Assembly (NCBI GenBank): GCA_030433055.1
Contig: JAUILJ010000316.1
Coordinates: 1-8,198 of the forward strand
Source of the DNA: Polyangia bacterium
GTDB taxonomy: Bacteria; Myxococcota_A; Polyangia; Polyangiales; Polyangiaceae
Direction of reading: 5' to 3'
Length of the DNA: 8,198 nucleotides
This document shows positions 7,438-8,198 of this stretch, one piece after another. Position 1 is the first letter of the stretch, and each line of letters begins with the position of its first letter. A program made the translations under genes and the position numbers. The notes under the pieces are model-generated. The model was not told the origin of the DNA. It ran no database searches and saw nothing but the letters and a program-made list of their open reading frames with translations.

Positions 7438-8198
7438 TCAATCCAACCGTACTCCAAGCGCCGGTACGTCGCCTCGCCAACCACCGCCCCAGGGACACAT
7501 TCCGCGAGCCCTGCCCAACACGCGGCGCGTAGCGCCTTGGAGGCTTGAAGCTCGATCAGCCGCTGTCGCAACGCCGGGTCTACCGGTCCGCGGGAAGCTT
7601 GCAGATCCGTGAGCGCGGCCAGCGCGAAGGCCCGTAGCGGATCCTTACCGCTGCCCTCGGACAGTTGCTCCAGAGCGCGGCGGCGCACCGCCGCCCTCGG
7701 CTCGGGATCGAAATGCTGGAGCAGGCGCAGGGTGGCTCGAACTCCCAGCGCGTCCTTGGGCCGTCCGGGCCCCGCCATGCTGTCCAGCATCGAACGAGCT
7801 TCGGGCCGCCCCGCTCGCGCGAGACGGAACAAGAAGCTGGGATCCCGATCCGCGCTGGGTCGATCACTGAGCCGGGCGATCAGCTCGAGGTTGGGTCGTA
7901 CGGGCTCATCGAGCTTCGCGCCCAGGGCCCACGCCACGAGCAACCAGGCGGGCCGGGAGCTCGCTACCCCGTTCGTCGCTTCGCGCAGCGCATCGTCTCG
8001 CGGAGAGGTGTCCCCCGCCGCTTGGCTCGCCTGGGCCATCACGAGCCAGCGCCCCAGATGGCGCTCGGTCGAGCGCAACACCTTGAGCGCCGGCGCCACG
8101 CCACCCGGCAGCCGAGCGCCACGGGTCAGCGGCAAGACCATCTCCAGACACAGGGCAATGCGATGGCTCTCCTTGATCTTCGGAGCCAACCCGCTCAG
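7434..8198 (-). CDS. Helical-repeat (HEAT-like) protein of unknown function, 5' partial
   Basis: The visible 254 codons are open to the window edge. A TTG at 8189 could start it, but in-frame codons (LSG) precede it with no stop or evident ribosome site, so the gene most likely begins outside. The sequence is rich in Ala, Leu and Arg, and builds amphipathic helix pairs with Pro/Asp turns, for example SFLFRLARAGRPEARSMLDS, VRATLRLLQHFDPEPRAAVR and LRAFALAALTDLQ, which is the look of HEAT/PBS-type alpha solenoids. No catalytic motif, signal peptide or membrane segment lies in the visible part; the N-terminus cannot be judged. It ends WAGLAECVPGAVVGEATYRRLEYGWIE-like and overlaps the secreted metallopeptidase gene by 4 bp, so the two are probably co-translated. 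A scaffold or binding role is inferred from fold only; I do not recognise the family. Confidence 0.75.
   Translation of the reverse strand: MSGLAPKIKESHRIALCLEMVLPLTRGARLPGGVAPALKVLRSTERHLGRWLVMAQASQAAGDTSPRDDALREATNGVASSRPAWLLVAWALGAKLDEPVRPNLELIARLSDRPSADRDPSFLFRLARAGRPEARSMLDSMAGPGRPKDALGVRATLRLLQHFDPEPRAAVRRRALEQLSEGSGKDPLRAFALAALTDLQASRGPVDPALRQRLIELQASKALRAACWAGLAECVPGAVVGEATYRRLEYGWIE

Noticed and set aside
1..8198. Antibody binding or phage-defence function suggested by the IgGFc name and the DUF1998 helicase
   Set aside because: The family name comes from a mammalian protein and does not show IgG binding. Defence systems such as DISARM use a DUF1998 helicase with a methylase and partner genes, none of which are visible; the downstream genes are lipoproteins.
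1..8198. CRISPR array, tRNA/rRNA, transposon or integrase traces
   Set aside because: No spaced direct repeats, no tRNA-like cloverleaf noticed, and no transposase or integrase motif in any convincing frame.

Overview
The window is very GC-rich, almost fully coding and has strong G/C bias at third codon positions. Every frame is open for long stretches, so long antisense ORFs are common. The protein families point to a myxobacterium (Myxococcota, probably the Polyangia/Sorangium side): IPT/TIG lipoproteins with Asp-rich linkers, bacterial IgGFc-binding-type proteins, and secreted zincins with an Asp-rich calcium-type motif after the signal peptide. This assignment is inferred from family content; no rRNA or other taxonomic marker is present.

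Layout: (1) 1-1368 (+) is the C-terminal part of an MrfA/YprA-type DEAD/DEAH-box helicase with a DUF1998 zinc domain, its N-terminus lying outside the window. A small terminator-like hairpin overlaps its stop codon. (2) After 88 bp come two (+) genes overlapping by 4 bp (stop and start share GTGA). The first is a predicted lipoprotein with two IPT/TIG domains, a carboxypeptidase-regulatory-like domain and a C-terminal Ig/Fn3-like region. The second is a predicted lipoprotein with a 14-Cys N-terminal region and an IgGFc-binding-type domain. (3) A 72-bp convergent gap holds an inverted repeat. (4) On the (-) strand, a protein of helical-repeat (HEAT-like) character enters from the right edge and overlaps by 4 bp (ATGA) with a downstream secreted HExxH metallopeptidase.

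How they may work together: the helicase looks like a separate DNA-repair gene. The two lipoproteins are very likely co-expressed, translationally coupled and shown on the cell surface or periplasmic face, probably for binding or adhesion. The convergent pair makes a secreted, probably calcium-dependent protease together with a helical-repeat protein. Linking the two pairs into one surface-binding/proteolysis unit is only a hypothesis from adjacency. I found no CRISPR array, tRNA, rRNA, insertion sequence, integrase or attachment site. The most check-worthy points are the non-standard zinc-ligand spacing of the protease, the coupled lipoprotein pair, and two perfect hairpins inside coding sequence.
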